Origin: Leclercia sp. LSNIH1
GTDB lineage: Bacteria > Pseudomonadota > Gammaproteobacteria > Enterobacterales > Enterobacteriaceae
Direction: 5' to 3'
Assembly: GCF_002902985.1 (NCBI RefSeq)
Contig: NZ_CP026167.1
Span: 3,286,001 to 3,350,000 of the forward strand
Length of the DNA: 64,000 bases
The position numbers and the translations under genes were made by a program. The notes beneath the pieces are model-generated. The model worked only from the letters and a program-made list of their open reading frames with translations, did not search any database and was not told the DNA's origin. This document shows, one piece after another, positions 9,940 to 18,361 of the stretch; position 1 is the first letter of the stretch; each line of letters begins with the position of its first letter.

Positions 9940-10013
9940 TCCACCACCTCGTTTGACCCGTGTTCCTCAGGGTGCTTAACGTTTATCGTTACGCAGAGGG
10001 AAAAAGAGAAAGT

Positions 10014-10050
10014 GCGGCGGCAATCCGCCGCGCATGCACATCAAGCATAG
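10014..10050 (-). promoter_or_regulatory. treZ upstream region: sigma-S-like -10 and leader hairpin
   Basis: On the minus strand, CTATGCT (10050-10044) resembles the sigma-S extended -10 (CTATACT). Just downstream a perfect 7-bp GC stem (GCGGCGG / CCGCCGC, 10014-10031, loop ATTG) would sit in the treZ 5' leader, about 75 nt before the start codon. A stress-induced promoter is an inference. Confidence 0.35.
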
Positions 10051-10113
10051 ACCAGGAAATTAATGTGAGATGGGTCACGACGAAGCGGCAGGAAAAGGTG
10101 TGGTCAGGGTATC

Positions 10114-10189
10114 GCCGGGTGGCGGCTGCGCCTTACCCGGCCTACGAACGATAAAACTGCAGGCCCGGCAAGCGCAGCGCTGCCGGGCA
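10114..10189. repeat. BIME: two inverted REP units
   Basis: Two REP-type palindromes in opposite orientation (10114-10141 and 10161-10189) separated by about 20 nt, between the chemoreceptor 3' end and the treZ promoter region. Confidence 0.65.
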
Positions 10190-10202
10190 ATCAGACATTG
10201 CC

Positions 10203-11753
10203 TTATGCTGGTTCCGGAAGGCGGAAGCTGGCAATACTTTGGGTGAGGTGTCTGGCTTGCTCTTCCAGCGAAGCCGCTGCCGCCGCAGACTCCTGCACCA
10301 GCGCGGCGTTCTGCTGGGTCACGCCATCCATTTCGGTCACGGCCTGCCCTACCTGACCAATGCCGCGGCTCTGCTCTTCGGACGCCACCTGAATCTGCTC
10401 CATCAGCGCGTTGACTTTGTTCACCGAGGTGATGATGGCATGAATGACCTCACCCGAGCGATTCACCAGCTGCGAACCGTTTTTCACGCTGGAAACCGAC
10501 TGGGCGATGAGGTTCTCAATATCCTTCGCCGCCACGGCGCTTTTCTGCGCCAGAGTGCGCACTTCAGTCGCCACCACCGCAAATCCACGCCCCTGAGTTC
10601 CGGCGCGCGCCGCTTCAACGGCGGCATTCAGCGCCAGAATGTTGGTCTGGAAGGCGATGCTGTTAATGACGCTGGTGATATCTTCGATGCGCTGAGAGTT
10701 GGCGGCGATGGTGTTCATGGTTTCGATCACCTCGCGGGTCACGGCCTCCCCGGTACGGGCGTTGTTTACCGCATCCTGCACCAGCTTACCTGCCTGGTTG
10801 ACGTTCTCGGTATTATTGGCAACCGTCGCGCTCAGCTGCTCCATGCTGGCGGCCGTTTCCGTCAGGGCGGCAGCCTGCTGCTCGGTGCGGGAAGCCAGGT
10901 CGATATTGCCGGAGGCAATCTCCTGCGAGGCGTGGTTAACGGTATGGCAGGCGGCACGTACCTGAGAGACGGTATCCAGCAGGGCCAGACGCATCTCCTC
11001 CATCGAGCCCATCAGCAGGTCGATCTCATTGTTCGATCCGGTTTTCTGCGGTACCGCTTCCGTTAATTTACCGGCGGCGATCTGGCTGCAGTGCTCACGG
11101 GCAAGATGAATCGGCGCGAAGACAAACCGCTTCATCAGCACGCTCACCCCGACAATGACCACCACAAACAGGGCGGCAAAAGCAATAATGATGGTTAAGC
11201 CGGATGAAAACTGCGTCCGCGCATCATCATTTAACTGTTTCGCGTATTTCTGGTGCACCGACAGCACCTGATCGAGGACAATTTCGTACTGACGGTCGAG
11301 GCCAGAAATCTGCGGGATCAGCGCATCAAACTTTGCCTTGTCATGGGCGGAAGCCGCCTCAATCATCGGCACCAGGCCACGATCGCGGTAGGCCAGCCAG
11401 CCGTCATTATAGTTTTTCACCAGCGGCGCTTCGTCCGCCAGGCGGGGGGCGTCATTAAACGCGGCGAAGGCGCCATCGGCTTTGGTCAGAGCCAGCTTAA
11501 CGGAGGCCAGCTTCTCATCGAGACCGGTGGTGTCGCCACTTTCCACCTGTTTCATATACTCCATAACCCGCACGCGCAGGGTACGGCTATGGTTAATGGG
11601 ATCGATAATGGATAACACCACCTGAATCTCTTTATTCACGTTATCCAGGGAGTTGTTGCTTTTAATGGCCAGCCAGACGTTAGTTGCGGCACTGGCGACA
11701 AAGAAAAACAGCAGGGCAAGCAGGATGGCAAGAGACGACTTTTTTAATGACAT
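10203..11753 (-). CDS. Methyl-accepting chemotaxis protein (Tar/Tsr-type ligand-binding domain)
   Basis: A 516-aa inner-membrane chemoreceptor. TM1 is at about residues 7-30, a four-helix periplasmic sensor domain at 31-185, TM2 at 186-207, HAMP at 208-262 and the cytoplasmic signalling domain to the end. The hairpin tip is nearly invariant ([21 protein letters not shown]), and methylation-helix sequence such as [20 protein letters not shown] is present. The protein stops after [11 protein letters not shown], lacking the C-terminal CheR-docking NWETF pentapeptide of Tar and Tsr, so it likely behaves as a minor receptor like Trg or Tap. The ligand is unknown. A FliA-type promoter lies directly upstream, and no other chemotaxis gene is near. 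Confidence 0.9.
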   Translation of the reverse strand: MSLKKSSLAILLALLFFFVASAATNVWLAIKSNNSLDNVNKEIQVVLSIIDPINHSRTLRVRVMEYMKQVESGDTTGLDEKLASVKLALTKADGAFAAFNDAPRLADEAPLVKNYNDGWLAYRDRGLVPMIEAASAHDKAKFDALIPQISGLDRQYEIVLDQVLSVHQKYAKQLNDDARTQFSSGLTIIIAFAALFVVVIVGVSVLMKRFVFAPIHLAREHCSQIAAGKLTEAVPQKTGSNNEIDLLMGSMEEMRLALLDTVSQVRAACHTVNHASQEIASGNIDLASRTEQQAAALTETAASMEQLSATVANNTENVNQAGKLVQDAVNNARTGEAVTREVIETMNTIAANSQRIEDITSVINSIAFQTNILALNAAVEAARAGTQGRGFAVVATEVRTLAQKSAVAAKDIENLIAQSVSSVKNGSQLVNRSGEVIHAIITSVNKVNALMEQIQVASEEQSRGIGQVGQAVTEMDGVTQQNAALVQESAAAAASLEEQARHLTQSIASFRLPEPA

Positions 11754-11784
11754 AAATACCTCAGAAACAATACGGTCTGAGGTA

Positions 11785-11811
11785 TTATCGGCAGCGCAAA
11801 ATTAACATTGA
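11785..11811 (-). promoter_or_regulatory. FliA (sigma-28) promoter for the chemoreceptor gene
   Basis: On the minus strand, TCAATGTT (11811-11804), 11 nt, then GCCGATAA (11792-11785). The -10 equals the sigma-28 consensus exactly, the spacing is the expected 11 nt, and the -35 is a partial match to TAAAGTTT. This places the receptor in the flagellar class 3 regulon. Confidence 0.75.
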
Positions 11812-11951
11812 GTTAAAGTTATTTATTAATAAAAAAGCCGAAAAAACATTAAATTTATTAAAATCACTGCATTACAAAATATTTGCTAATAATTTAACCT
11901 GCGAAGCATTGTAAATATTCAACTATTTACCCAATCCTTATTGCTGAATAT

Positions 11952-13184
11952 TTAATCGCTCAGGAAAGGTGTGCTGGACAACTGCGGCCAGTGGATCTCT
12001 CCTACCCCGTTTAATTTTGGCCGGGAGAAGAGAAAGCCCTGAAAACGCTTAATGCCAGCCGACTCCAGCCAGCACCACTCGTCGATCTTCTCAATGCCCT
12101 CGGCCACCAGCGCAATTTCAAGGTCTGTACAGCAGCTGATAATCGACTTCACAATTGCCTGCTTCGGGCCGCTCAAATGGATGTCGCTGACAATCTCACG
12201 GTCGATTTTGAGCTTATCCGGCTGGAAACGGGTTAACAGCGACAGCCCGGCATACCCGGAGCCAAAATCATCGATCGCCAGGCCAATACCTGCCGCCCGA
12301 AGCTGCTTAATGGCGCTGTTAAACTGGTTGAACCCGGAGATCATTTCGTTTTCGGTGACTTCAATCACCACCTGCTCCGGCTGCAGGCCGTGGATGAGGA
12401 TCTGGTCCATCAGAAAATCAACAGCACCAGGGACATTCACCAGCGACATCGGCAGCAGATTGACGGCGATTTTATGATTGCCGATGCCGATTTTCTCCGC
12501 CAGGGCAAAAGCATATGCCTTCGTCTGGAGATCCACTTCGTACATTTTGTCCTGATCGATGGCGCTAAAGAAGCGTTCCGGACTTCCTCCGTCGTTACCG
12601 CGAATTAACGCCTCCAGCGAGGAGATTTTCCCCTCGGTGGGTTCAATAATGGGTTGCAGGGCAAACTGGCAGACCTGATTTTCGATGAGCGCGTTGATGC
12701 CTTGCCCAAACGGGGCATGCTCCGGGGCCAGTCTCCATCTCTCCGGCAGGAAGACCGTCCGGTCGCGGGTGGGCTGTTCCCGGGTAATAAACGACTGAAT
12801 AAACTTGAACACCCGATCCTGCGCTGCCAGATAGTAGTCCAGCTTGCTGTAGCGCAGCACCGATGAGAGCACCGATTTCTGGCTATCAACCAGCAGGTCG
12901 AAGAGTAGCATGCCGACATTTTCGAAGCGTCTGTGCGGGCCATAATCGCGCATCAGCTCTACCACGCTGTGATGGCGTTTGTCGCTACGGATCTTACAAA
13001 ACAGTTTTTCAATGACCTCTTCCGATCCTTCAAGGATCTGCAAAAAGCCGACGCCGTTAAACAGCAAAATGCCCGTCACATCCAGGGCGGAATTCCGCTG
13101 CCTGGCTTTTTCAACAAGTAAAATAAGAGATAATGATTGGCAGGATGGATTTAACTGGCTTTTATAAATAAGAGTCGTCAGCAC
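11952..13184 (-). CDS. Blue-light-sensing BLUF-EAL cyclic-di-GMP phosphodiesterase (BlrP1/BluF family)
   Basis: A 410-aa protein with an N-terminal BLUF flavin domain (about 1-95; flavin-contacting Tyr7, Asn30, Gln48 in TTLIYKS and FLQILEGS) and a C-terminal EAL domain (about 165-400). It is homologous to E. coli BluF/YcgF and Klebsiella BlrP1. The EAL signature is intact: SSLEALIRG, AVNLLP, VIEVTENE, LAIDDFGSGYAG, LKIDREIV, VAEGIEK and QGFLFSRP. These include the metal and catalytic residues lost in E. coli BluF, so active c-di-GMP hydrolysis is expected as in BlrP1. No neighbouring MerR-type partner (BluR) is seen; in E. coli bluR sits next to bluF. Confidence 0.9.
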   Translation of the reverse strand: MLTTLIYKSQLNPSCQSLSLILLVEKARQRNSALDVTGILLFNGVGFLQILEGSEEVIEKLFCKIRSDKRHHSVVELMRDYGPHRRFENVGMLLFDLLVDSQKSVLSSVLRYSKLDYYLAAQDRVFKFIQSFITREQPTRDRTVFLPERWRLAPEHAPFGQGINALIENQVCQFALQPIIEPTEGKISSLEALIRGNDGGSPERFFSAIDQDKMYEVDLQTKAYAFALAEKIGIGNHKIAVNLLPMSLVNVPGAVDFLMDQILIHGLQPEQVVIEVTENEMISGFNQFNSAIKQLRAAGIGLAIDDFGSGYAGLSLLTRFQPDKLKIDREIVSDIHLSGPKQAIVKSIISCCTDLEIALVAEGIEKIDEWCWLESAGIKRFQGFLFSRPKLNGVGEIHWPQLSSTPFLSD

Positions 13185-13401
13185 AGCTAGTGTTCCTGGT
13201 CGAATGTTAGGGCTTTTAAGCTATTGTTTAGCATAAATTACATTCGTGGCCTAATAGTATTACGAGGATATATTCAGAAAAGATCGATTCGGCTCAAAAA
13301 TAATCAGTGTGAATGCTTATTGGTGCCATAAAGTAGAGAAACATCCTTGTTGTTGCAGACAGACATGCCGTCCGCGGCACGTTCAGTCAGTCCTGTTTGC
13401 G

Positions 13402-14151
13402 TCAGATTTGCGCCATCCCGCCGTCCACAAACAGCTCGACGGCGTTGATGAAGCTGGCGGCATCGGAGGCGAGGAACGCCACCGCTTTCCCCACCTCTTC
13501 CGGCTCGCCAATACGCCCCATCGGTACCGTAGCGGCTAAGGCATCAAACAGCCCCTGCCGCTGATCTTCTGGCACCAGTTCTCCCAGCCCCGGGGTTTTA
13601 ATCGGGCCCGGGCTGACCACGTTCACCCGGATACCGCGCCCCTGCAAATCCAGCGCCCAGGAGCGGGCGAAGTTTCTTACCGCCGCCTTGCTGGCGCTAT
13701 AGACGCTGAAGTTAGCGGTACCTTTAATGGAGACCGTGGAGCCGGTCAGGATCACCGAGGCTTTGTCGGTCAGCAGCGGCAGCGCTTTTTGAACGGTAAA
13801 CAGTACGCCGCGGACGTTGGTGGCAAAAATGCGGTCGAACTGTTCTTCGGTTATCGCCCCCAGAGGCAGCATATCGCCCCCGCCGGCGTTCGCGAACAGC
13901 ACATCCAGCCGCCCGGACTGTTCGGCGATTTGGGCATAAACGGTATCAAGATCGGCGAGTACGGAGGCGTCGGCGCGAATGCCGGTGACCTGCCCGCCGA
14001 GGGTGGCGATGGCGTTGTCCAGCTCCGCCTGGCGGCGACCGGTGATATAGACCTTCGCCCCCTGGGCTTGCAGCTCTTTTGCCGTTGCCAGACCGATGCC
14101 GCTGGTGCCGCCGGTGACGAGTGCGATTTTATCTGTTAATGCTGTGTTCAT
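13402..14151 (-). CDS. Short-chain dehydrogenase/reductase
   Basis: A 249-aa classical SDR. It has the cofactor motif VTGGTSGIG (about residues 12-20), FANAGGGD, the catalytic Ser in ILTGSTVSIKG, the YSASK Tyr/Lys pair, and NVVSPGPIKTPG after the active site. The NADPH-favouring TGRRQAE follows strand 2. The substrate is unknown. ATG 14151 is chosen: it is preceded by GGAAAAG and gives the normal family N-terminus. It is divergent from a LysR-type gene 125 nt away, the usual arrangement for a regulator and its target. Confidence 0.88.
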   Translation of the reverse strand: MNTALTDKIALVTGGTSGIGLATAKELQAQGAKVYITGRRQAELDNAIATLGGQVTGIRADASVLADLDTVYAQIAEQSGRLDVLFANAGGGDMLPLGAITEEQFDRIFATNVRGVLFTVQKALPLLTDKASVILTGSTVSIKGTANFSVYSASKAAVRNFARSWALDLQGRGIRVNVVSPGPIKTPGLGELVPEDQRQGLFDALAATVPMGRIGEPEEVGKAVAFLASDAASFINAVELFVDGGMAQI

Positions 14152-14276
14152 TTTGCTTTTCCTTCCACATTGTTGGTGTGGAAGCACTGTAGCCCTTGCG
14201 GCATTAGTGAAAAATTAGCAAAAATGGAAATCACTTTTTCCCTGTGGGAATAATCTCTGTGGCGGAGCGCCCCTCT

Positions 14277-15182
14277 ATGGATCAATTACAGGCCATGCGC
14301 GCCTTTACGCGCGTGGTAGAAACCGGCAGCTTTACCCGGGCGGCGGACTCACTGAATATGCCCATCGCCAGCCTCAGCAAGCTGGTGAAAGCGCTGGAGG
14401 CCCATCTGGACGTGCGGCTGCTGCAACGCACAACCCGCCGGGTGACGGCGACGCCAGAGGGCCAGGACTATTACGTAAAAGCCCGCCGGGTGCTGATTGA
14501 TATCGAAGAGATAGACACCTCTTTCAGCCAGGCGAAACAGCAGCCCCAGGGGCACCTCCGCATCGACGTGGGCGGCTCTACGGCGCGAGACGTGCTGATC
14601 CCTGCGCTGCCGGATTTTATACGCCGCTACCCCGCTATCCGTATCGATCTTGGCGTGGCTGACCGGCCAGTGGATCTGATCAGCGGCAACGTGGACTGCG
14701 TTATCCGCGGCGGCGCGCTGGAGGACTCTTCGCTTATTGCCCGGCATATTGGCAATGCAGAGATGGTCACCTGTGCCACACCGGGCTATCTGAAGCAGTA
14801 CGGGCCCCCCGCTTATCCGGAGGAGCTGCGCAACGGCCATAAGCTGGTAAGTTATCTGTCGCCAGTAACCGGACGCGCCGTGCCGTTTCGCTTTACCCAT
14901 GAGAATGAGATCCGCGACATTAACCTGGTGCATCATATAGGGGTGAACGAGAGCAACGGTCATGTGGCGGCAGCGGTGGCCGGGATGGGTATAATACAGA
15001 CGTTTCGTTACTCAGCAGGCGCACTGCTGGAAGCGGGCACGCTGGTAGAGATCCTCGACAGGTGGCGTCCGCCGCACTACCCGTTTTACGTGGTTTATCC
15101 GCAAAACCGGCATATGACGCATCGTCTGAGGGTATTTATCGCGTGGCTGGCGGAGGTCTTTCCCGCCGCGGTCAAGGGATAG
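14277..15182 (+). CDS. LysR-type transcriptional regulator (CrgA/AaeR-like)
   Basis: A 301-aa LTTR with an N-terminal winged helix-turn-helix (MDQLQAMRAFTRVVETGSFTRAAD..., about 1-60) and a two-lobe effector-binding domain from about 90. ATG 14277 starts exactly at the conserved MDxLxxMRAF block. It is divergent from the SDR gene and most likely controls it; the inducer is unknown. The stop is immediately followed by a GC-rich hairpin. Confidence 0.88.
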   Translation: MDQLQAMRAFTRVVETGSFTRAADSLNMPIASLSKLVKALEAHLDVRLLQRTTRRVTATPEGQDYYVKARRVLIDIEEIDTSFSQAKQQPQGHLRIDVGGSTARDVLIPALPDFIRRYPAIRIDLGVADRPVDLISGNVDCVIRGGALEDSSLIARHIGNAEMVTCATPGYLKQYGPPAYPEELRNGHKLVSYLSPVTGRAVPFRFTHENEIRDINLVHHIGVNESNGHVAAAVAGMGIIQTFRYSAGALLEAGTLVEILDRWRPPHYPFYVVYPQNRHMTHRLRVFIAWLAEVFPAAVKG

Positions 15183-15200
15183 CCGGGCGCAACGCCCGGC
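15182..15200. terminator. Hairpin between the convergent LysR gene and osmC
   Basis: Perfect 8-bp stem GCCGGGCG / CGCCCGGC with CAA loop, beginning at the last base of the LysR gene and ending 8 nt before the osmC stop. No T-run, so it may be a REP-like stabiliser rather than an intrinsic terminator. Confidence 0.5.
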
Positions 15201-15207
15201 AAGACAA

Positions 15208-15636
15208 TCAGTTCAGCTGATAGTCGAGGGTGATTTCCGCTTTCAGCAGCTGTGAAACCGGGCATCCCGCTTTCGCTTTCTGGATAATGCCGTCAAACTG
15301 CTGCGGGTCGATGCCCGGAACGGTTACTTTGCTCTGCAGAGCGACTTTGCTGATGGTAAAACCGCTGTCGGTTTTATCCAGAGAGACATCTGCATTGGTA
15401 TCAATGGAATCCGCAGTATAGCCCGCCTCACCCAGCATCAACGACAGGGCCATAGAGAAACAGGCCGCATGCGCAGCACCAATCAACTCTTCCGGGTTGG
15501 TGCCTTTTTCCCCTTCAAAGCGGGTATTGAAGCCGTAAGGTTGCTGATTAAGAACGCCGCTCTCAGTCGAAACCGTCCCCTTGCCGCGTTTAATATCACC
15601 AGACCAGTGTGCTGAACCGTGCTTATGAATTGTCAT
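15208..15636 (-). CDS. osmC: Osmotically inducible peroxiredoxin OsmC
   Basis: A 142-aa thiol peroxidase nearly identical to E. coli OsmC (143 aa), which reduces organic hydroperoxides. The two redox cysteines lie in AAHAACFSMALSL and AKAGCPVSQLLKAEITLDY. The first 60 residues (KRGKGTVSTESGVLNQQPYG and following) match E. coli almost residue for residue. As in E. coli it neighbours bdm in the opposite orientation. A sigma-S-type promoter is visible upstream. Confidence 0.97.
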   Translation of the reverse strand: MTIHKHGSAHWSGDIKRGKGTVSTESGVLNQQPYGFNTRFEGEKGTNPEELIGAAHAACFSMALSLMLGEAGYTADSIDTNADVSLDKTDSGFTISKVALQSKVTVPGIDPQQFDGIIQKAKAGCPVSQLLKAEITLDYQLN

Positions 15637-15668
15637 TCTTGCTCTCCTTGTTGGCTTACAAAGCCTTC

Positions 15669-15675
15669 AGTATAG
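15669..15675 (-). promoter_or_regulatory. osmC sigma-S-type -10 element
   Basis: Read on the minus strand the bases are CTATACT, the sigma-S -10 consensus, 32 nt before the osmC ATG, with the ribosome site AAGGAGAG between. E. coli osmC has a sigma-S-dependent promoter at an equivalent place. Confidence 0.65.
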
Positions 15676-15837
15676 ACCACGCTGAAGAGAGAGCCCGAAA
15701 GTGTGATATATCAGGATTAATCTGTGAAGTCGGAGAGGTTATGACTATTGCAACCAGGATTTTTCCGTGTAATTTAAATCTGTCTTCAATAATATTTAAT
15801 TCGGGGCCAACTGACACAGGATTATTTTTAAGGAGTC

Positions 15838-15853
15838 TAAAGAATATATTCTA
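15838..15853 (+). promoter_or_regulatory. Candidate RcsB box upstream of bdm
   Basis: The 364-nt osmC-bdm intergenic region (15637-16000) is AT-rich. It contains TAAAGAATATATTCTA, whose 12-bp core AGAATATATTCT (15841-15852) is a perfect palindrome resembling the RcsAB box (TAAGAATATTCCTA). In E. coli bdm is activated by RcsB. A possible -10 (TAAGAT, 15859-15864) follows closely. The site and its role are inferred. Confidence 0.4.
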
Positions 15854-16000
15854 TTTTCTAAGATCATGAAAAAGCATGATTTTATGACAGCAATATTTCT
15901 GAGAGGATTCTTAAACACAGCGGCAAAAATATTTGTCATTCTGAATATCACGATGTTTTTGCGAGCCGGACCATTAAACAGAAAACGACACGGAGGCAAC

Positions 16001-16216
16001 ATGTTTAATTATTATTCTGCAAATACGACATCCGCACAGCCGGAACTGGTTAACGCTATCGCACAGGGTTTACGCGCTGAAATGGGCGCGGTCACTGAAG
16101 ATGACATTTTAATGGAACTGACAAAGTGGGTAGAAGCCTCAGACAATGACATCCTCAGTGATATCTACCAGCAAACCATTAACTACGTCGTAAGCGGCCA
16201 GCACACCAGTTTCTGA
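16001..16216 (+). CDS. bdm: Biofilm-dependent modulation protein Bdm
   Basis: A 71-aa small acidic protein matching E. coli Bdm in length and in the C-terminal block [23 protein letters not shown] and following, which is almost invariant. Bdm is osmotically regulated and linked to flagellar and biofilm gene expression; E. coli bdm mRNA is cut by RNase III. ATG 16001 has GGAGG 6 nt upstream. The frame stays open to 15866 upstream, but that part does not match Bdm. It is followed 80 nt later by sra, as in E. coli. Confidence 0.95.
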   Translation: MFNYYSANTTSAQPELVNAIAQGLRAEMGAVTEDDILMELTKWVEASDNDILSDIYQQTINYVVSGQHTSF

Positions 16217-16296
16217 AAACCTGCTATGCTGGAGAGGCAACCTTAAGGGTTATATTTCGATCACCTTATCACTATCAACAGGATGGAGGAGTCAAT

Positions 16297-16434
16297 ATGA
16301 AATCGAACCGTCAGGCACGCCATATTCTGGGAATGAACTACAAGGTGTCTAACCAGCGCAAAGTGGTCATTGAGGGAGGCAGCGAAACGCAGGTCACCCA
16401 CGCCACCGGCAGAAAACGCCAGCAACCAAAGTAA
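16297..16434 (+). CDS. sra: Stationary-phase-induced ribosome-associated protein Sra (S22)
   Basis: A 45-aa basic protein equal in length to E. coli Sra/RpsV. It begins [19 protein letters not shown] and ends GRKRQQPK. Sra associates with the 30S subunit and accumulates in stationary phase. The start has a strong GGAGGAG site (16286-16292). It lies 80 nt after bdm, probably co-transcribed, and ends before a clear intrinsic terminator. Found by reading the sequence directly because of its small size. Confidence 0.95.
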   Translation: MKSNRQARHILGMNYKVSNQRKVVIEGGSETQVTHATGRKRQQPK

Positions 16435-16454
16435 GTTCTCCCTAAAGATCCCCG

Positions 16455-16487
16455 ACACCATCGGCAAAACCGATGGTGTTTTTATTT
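16455..16487 (+). terminator. Intrinsic terminator of bdm-sra
   Basis: Perfect 10-bp stem ACACCATCGG / CCGATGGTGT with a CAAAA loop followed by TTTTATTT, 20 nt after the sra stop. Confidence 0.9.
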
Positions 16488-16611
16488 GTATGTTGCAGTT
16501 TTTAACATTCACCTCCTCTATACTATGCGCCTGACATCCCCTGCGGGCACGACAGCGACAATGATCAACACCAGTGCCAGGGACGGATTTCCAAAAAATT
16601 AAGTGAGTAAC

Positions 16612-18309
16612 ATGGACAACAAAGCCAAAAAAAATCGCTCCCTCTATATTCCTTACGCCGGTCCGGTACTGCTGGAGTTTCCCCTCCTGAACAAGGGCAG
16701 CGCCTTCAGCATGGAAGAGCGCAGCAACTTCAACCTGCTGGGCCTGCTGCCGGAAGTGGTCGAAACCATTGAAGAACAGGCCGAACGCGCGTGGATCCAG
16801 TACCAGGGATTCAAAACCGAGATCGATAAACATATCTACCTGCGCAATATCCAGGACACCAACGAAACCCTCTTCTACCGCCTGGTGCAAAACCATCTCG
16901 ACGAGATGATGCCGGTGATCTACACCCCAACCGTCGGCGCCGCCTGCGAACGTTTCTCGGAAATCTATCGCCGCTCACGGGGCGTGTTTATCTCCTATCA
17001 GAACCGTCACAACATGGATGACATTCTGCAGAACGTCTCCAACCATAACATCAAAGTGATCGTCGTAACCGACGGGGAACGTATTCTGGGACTCGGCGAC
17101 CAGGGGATCGGCGGAATGGGCATTCCGATCGGTAAGCTGTCGCTCTACACCGCCTGCGGCGGCATCAGCCCGGCCTACACCCTGCCGGTGGTACTGGATG
17201 TGGGTACCAATAACCAGCAGTTGCTCAACGATCCGCTCTATATGGGCTGGCGCCACCCGCGCATCACCGACGACGAGTACTATCAGTTCGTGGATGATTT
17301 CATCCAGGCGGTAAAACACCGCTGGCCGGACGTATTGCTTCAATTTGAAGATTTCGCCCAAAAAAACGCCATGCCGCTGCTGAATCGCTATCGCGACGAA
17401 ATCTGCTCCTTTAATGATGATATTCAGGGCACCGCAGCGGTAACGGTCGGCACGCTGATTGCGGCCAGCCGCGCGGCGGGCAACCAGCTTAGCTACCAGA
17501 AGATCGTCTTCCTCGGCGCCGGTTCCGCCGGGTGCGGCATCGCCGAGCAGATCATCGCCCAGACCCAGCGCGAAGGGCTCAGCGAAGAGCTGGCGCGTTC
17601 CCGCGTCTTTATGGTCGACCGCTTCGGCCTGCTCACCGACGCCATGCCGAACCTGTTGCCGTTCCAGACCAAACTGGTGCAAAAGCGCGAGAACCTCAAA
17701 AACTGGGATACCGATAACGAAGTGCTTTCACTGCTGGATGTGGTCCGCAACGTGAAGCCGGACATTCTGATCGGCGTTTCCGGCCAGACCGGGCTCTTCA
17801 CGGAAGAGATCATCCGCGAGATGCATAAATACTGCGCCCGCCCAATCGTGATGCCGCTGTCGAACCCGACCTCCCGCGTGGAAGCCACCCCGCAGGACAT
17901 CATCGCCTGGACCGAAGGCAATGCGCTGGTCGCCACCGGCAGCCCGTTTGCGCCAGTGGTCTGGAAGGACAAAATCTACCCCATCGCCCAGTGCAACAAC
18001 TCCTATATCTTCCCGGGGATTGGCCTTGGCGTTATCGCCTCGGGTGCCTCGCGCATCACCGATGAGATGCTGATGTCCGCCAGCGAAACCCTGGCGAAGC
18101 ACTCTCCGCTGGTCAATAACGGTGAAGGGCTGGTTCTGCCGGAACTGAAGGATATTCACGTGGTGTCGAAAGCGATCGCTTTTGCGGTGGGTAAGATGGC
18201 GCAGCAGCAAGGGGTGGCGGTGAAAACCTCTGCTGACGCCCTGCAGCAGGCGATTGACGAGAACTTCTGGAAGCCGGAATACCGCAGCTACCGTCGGACT
18301 TCGATCTAA
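16612..18309 (+). CDS. maeA: NAD-dependent malic enzyme
   Basis: A 565-aa homotetrameric enzyme that oxidatively decarboxylates malate to pyruvate with NAD+. It aligns end to end with E. coli MaeA (565 aa). Features: [18 protein letters not shown] at the start, [10 protein letters not shown] with the catalytic Tyr, [20 protein letters not shown] and FNDDIQGTA metal ligands, and the [15 protein letters not shown]ossmann loop. ATG 16612 reproduces the E. coli length; the frame continues three codons upstream to 16603. The downstream neighbour is a REP element, then a convergent MFS gene. Confidence 0.97.
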   Translation: MDNKAKKNRSLYIPYAGPVLLEFPLLNKGSAFSMEERSNFNLLGLLPEVVETIEEQAERAWIQYQGFKTEIDKHIYLRNIQDTNETLFYRLVQNHLDEMMPVIYTPTVGAACERFSEIYRRSRGVFISYQNRHNMDDILQNVSNHNIKVIVVTDGERILGLGDQGIGGMGIPIGKLSLYTACGGISPAYTLPVVLDVGTNNQQLLNDPLYMGWRHPRITDDEYYQFVDDFIQAVKHRWPDVLLQFEDFAQKNAMPLLNRYRDEICSFNDDIQGTAAVTVGTLIAASRAAGNQLSYQKIVFLGAGSAGCGIAEQIIAQTQREGLSEELARSRVFMVDRFGLLTDAMPNLLPFQTKLVQKRENLKNWDTDNEVLSLLDVVRNVKPDILIGVSGQTGLFTEEIIREMHKYCARPIVMPLSNPTSRVEATPQDIIAWTEGNALVATGSPFAPVVWKDKIYPIAQCNNSYIFPGIGLGVIASGASRITDEMLMSASETLAKHSPLVNNGEGLVLPELKDIHVVSKAIAFAVGKMAQQQGVAVKTSADALQQAIDENFWKPEYRSYRRTSI

Positions 18310-18320
18310 CCTCCTGCATC

Positions 18321-18346
18321 GCCGGGCGGCGCTTACGCTTGCCCGG
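18321..18346. repeat. REP element
   Basis: gccgggcggcgcttacgctt-type palindrome between the convergent maeA and MFS genes; a typical position for mRNA 3'-end protection. Confidence 0.65.
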
Positions 18347-18361
18347 CGAACCGACCGCACC

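Noticed and set aside
15866..16000. N-terminal extension of Bdm
   Set aside because: E. coli Bdm is 71 aa and the GGAGG site directly precedes ATG 16001; the extension has no similarity.
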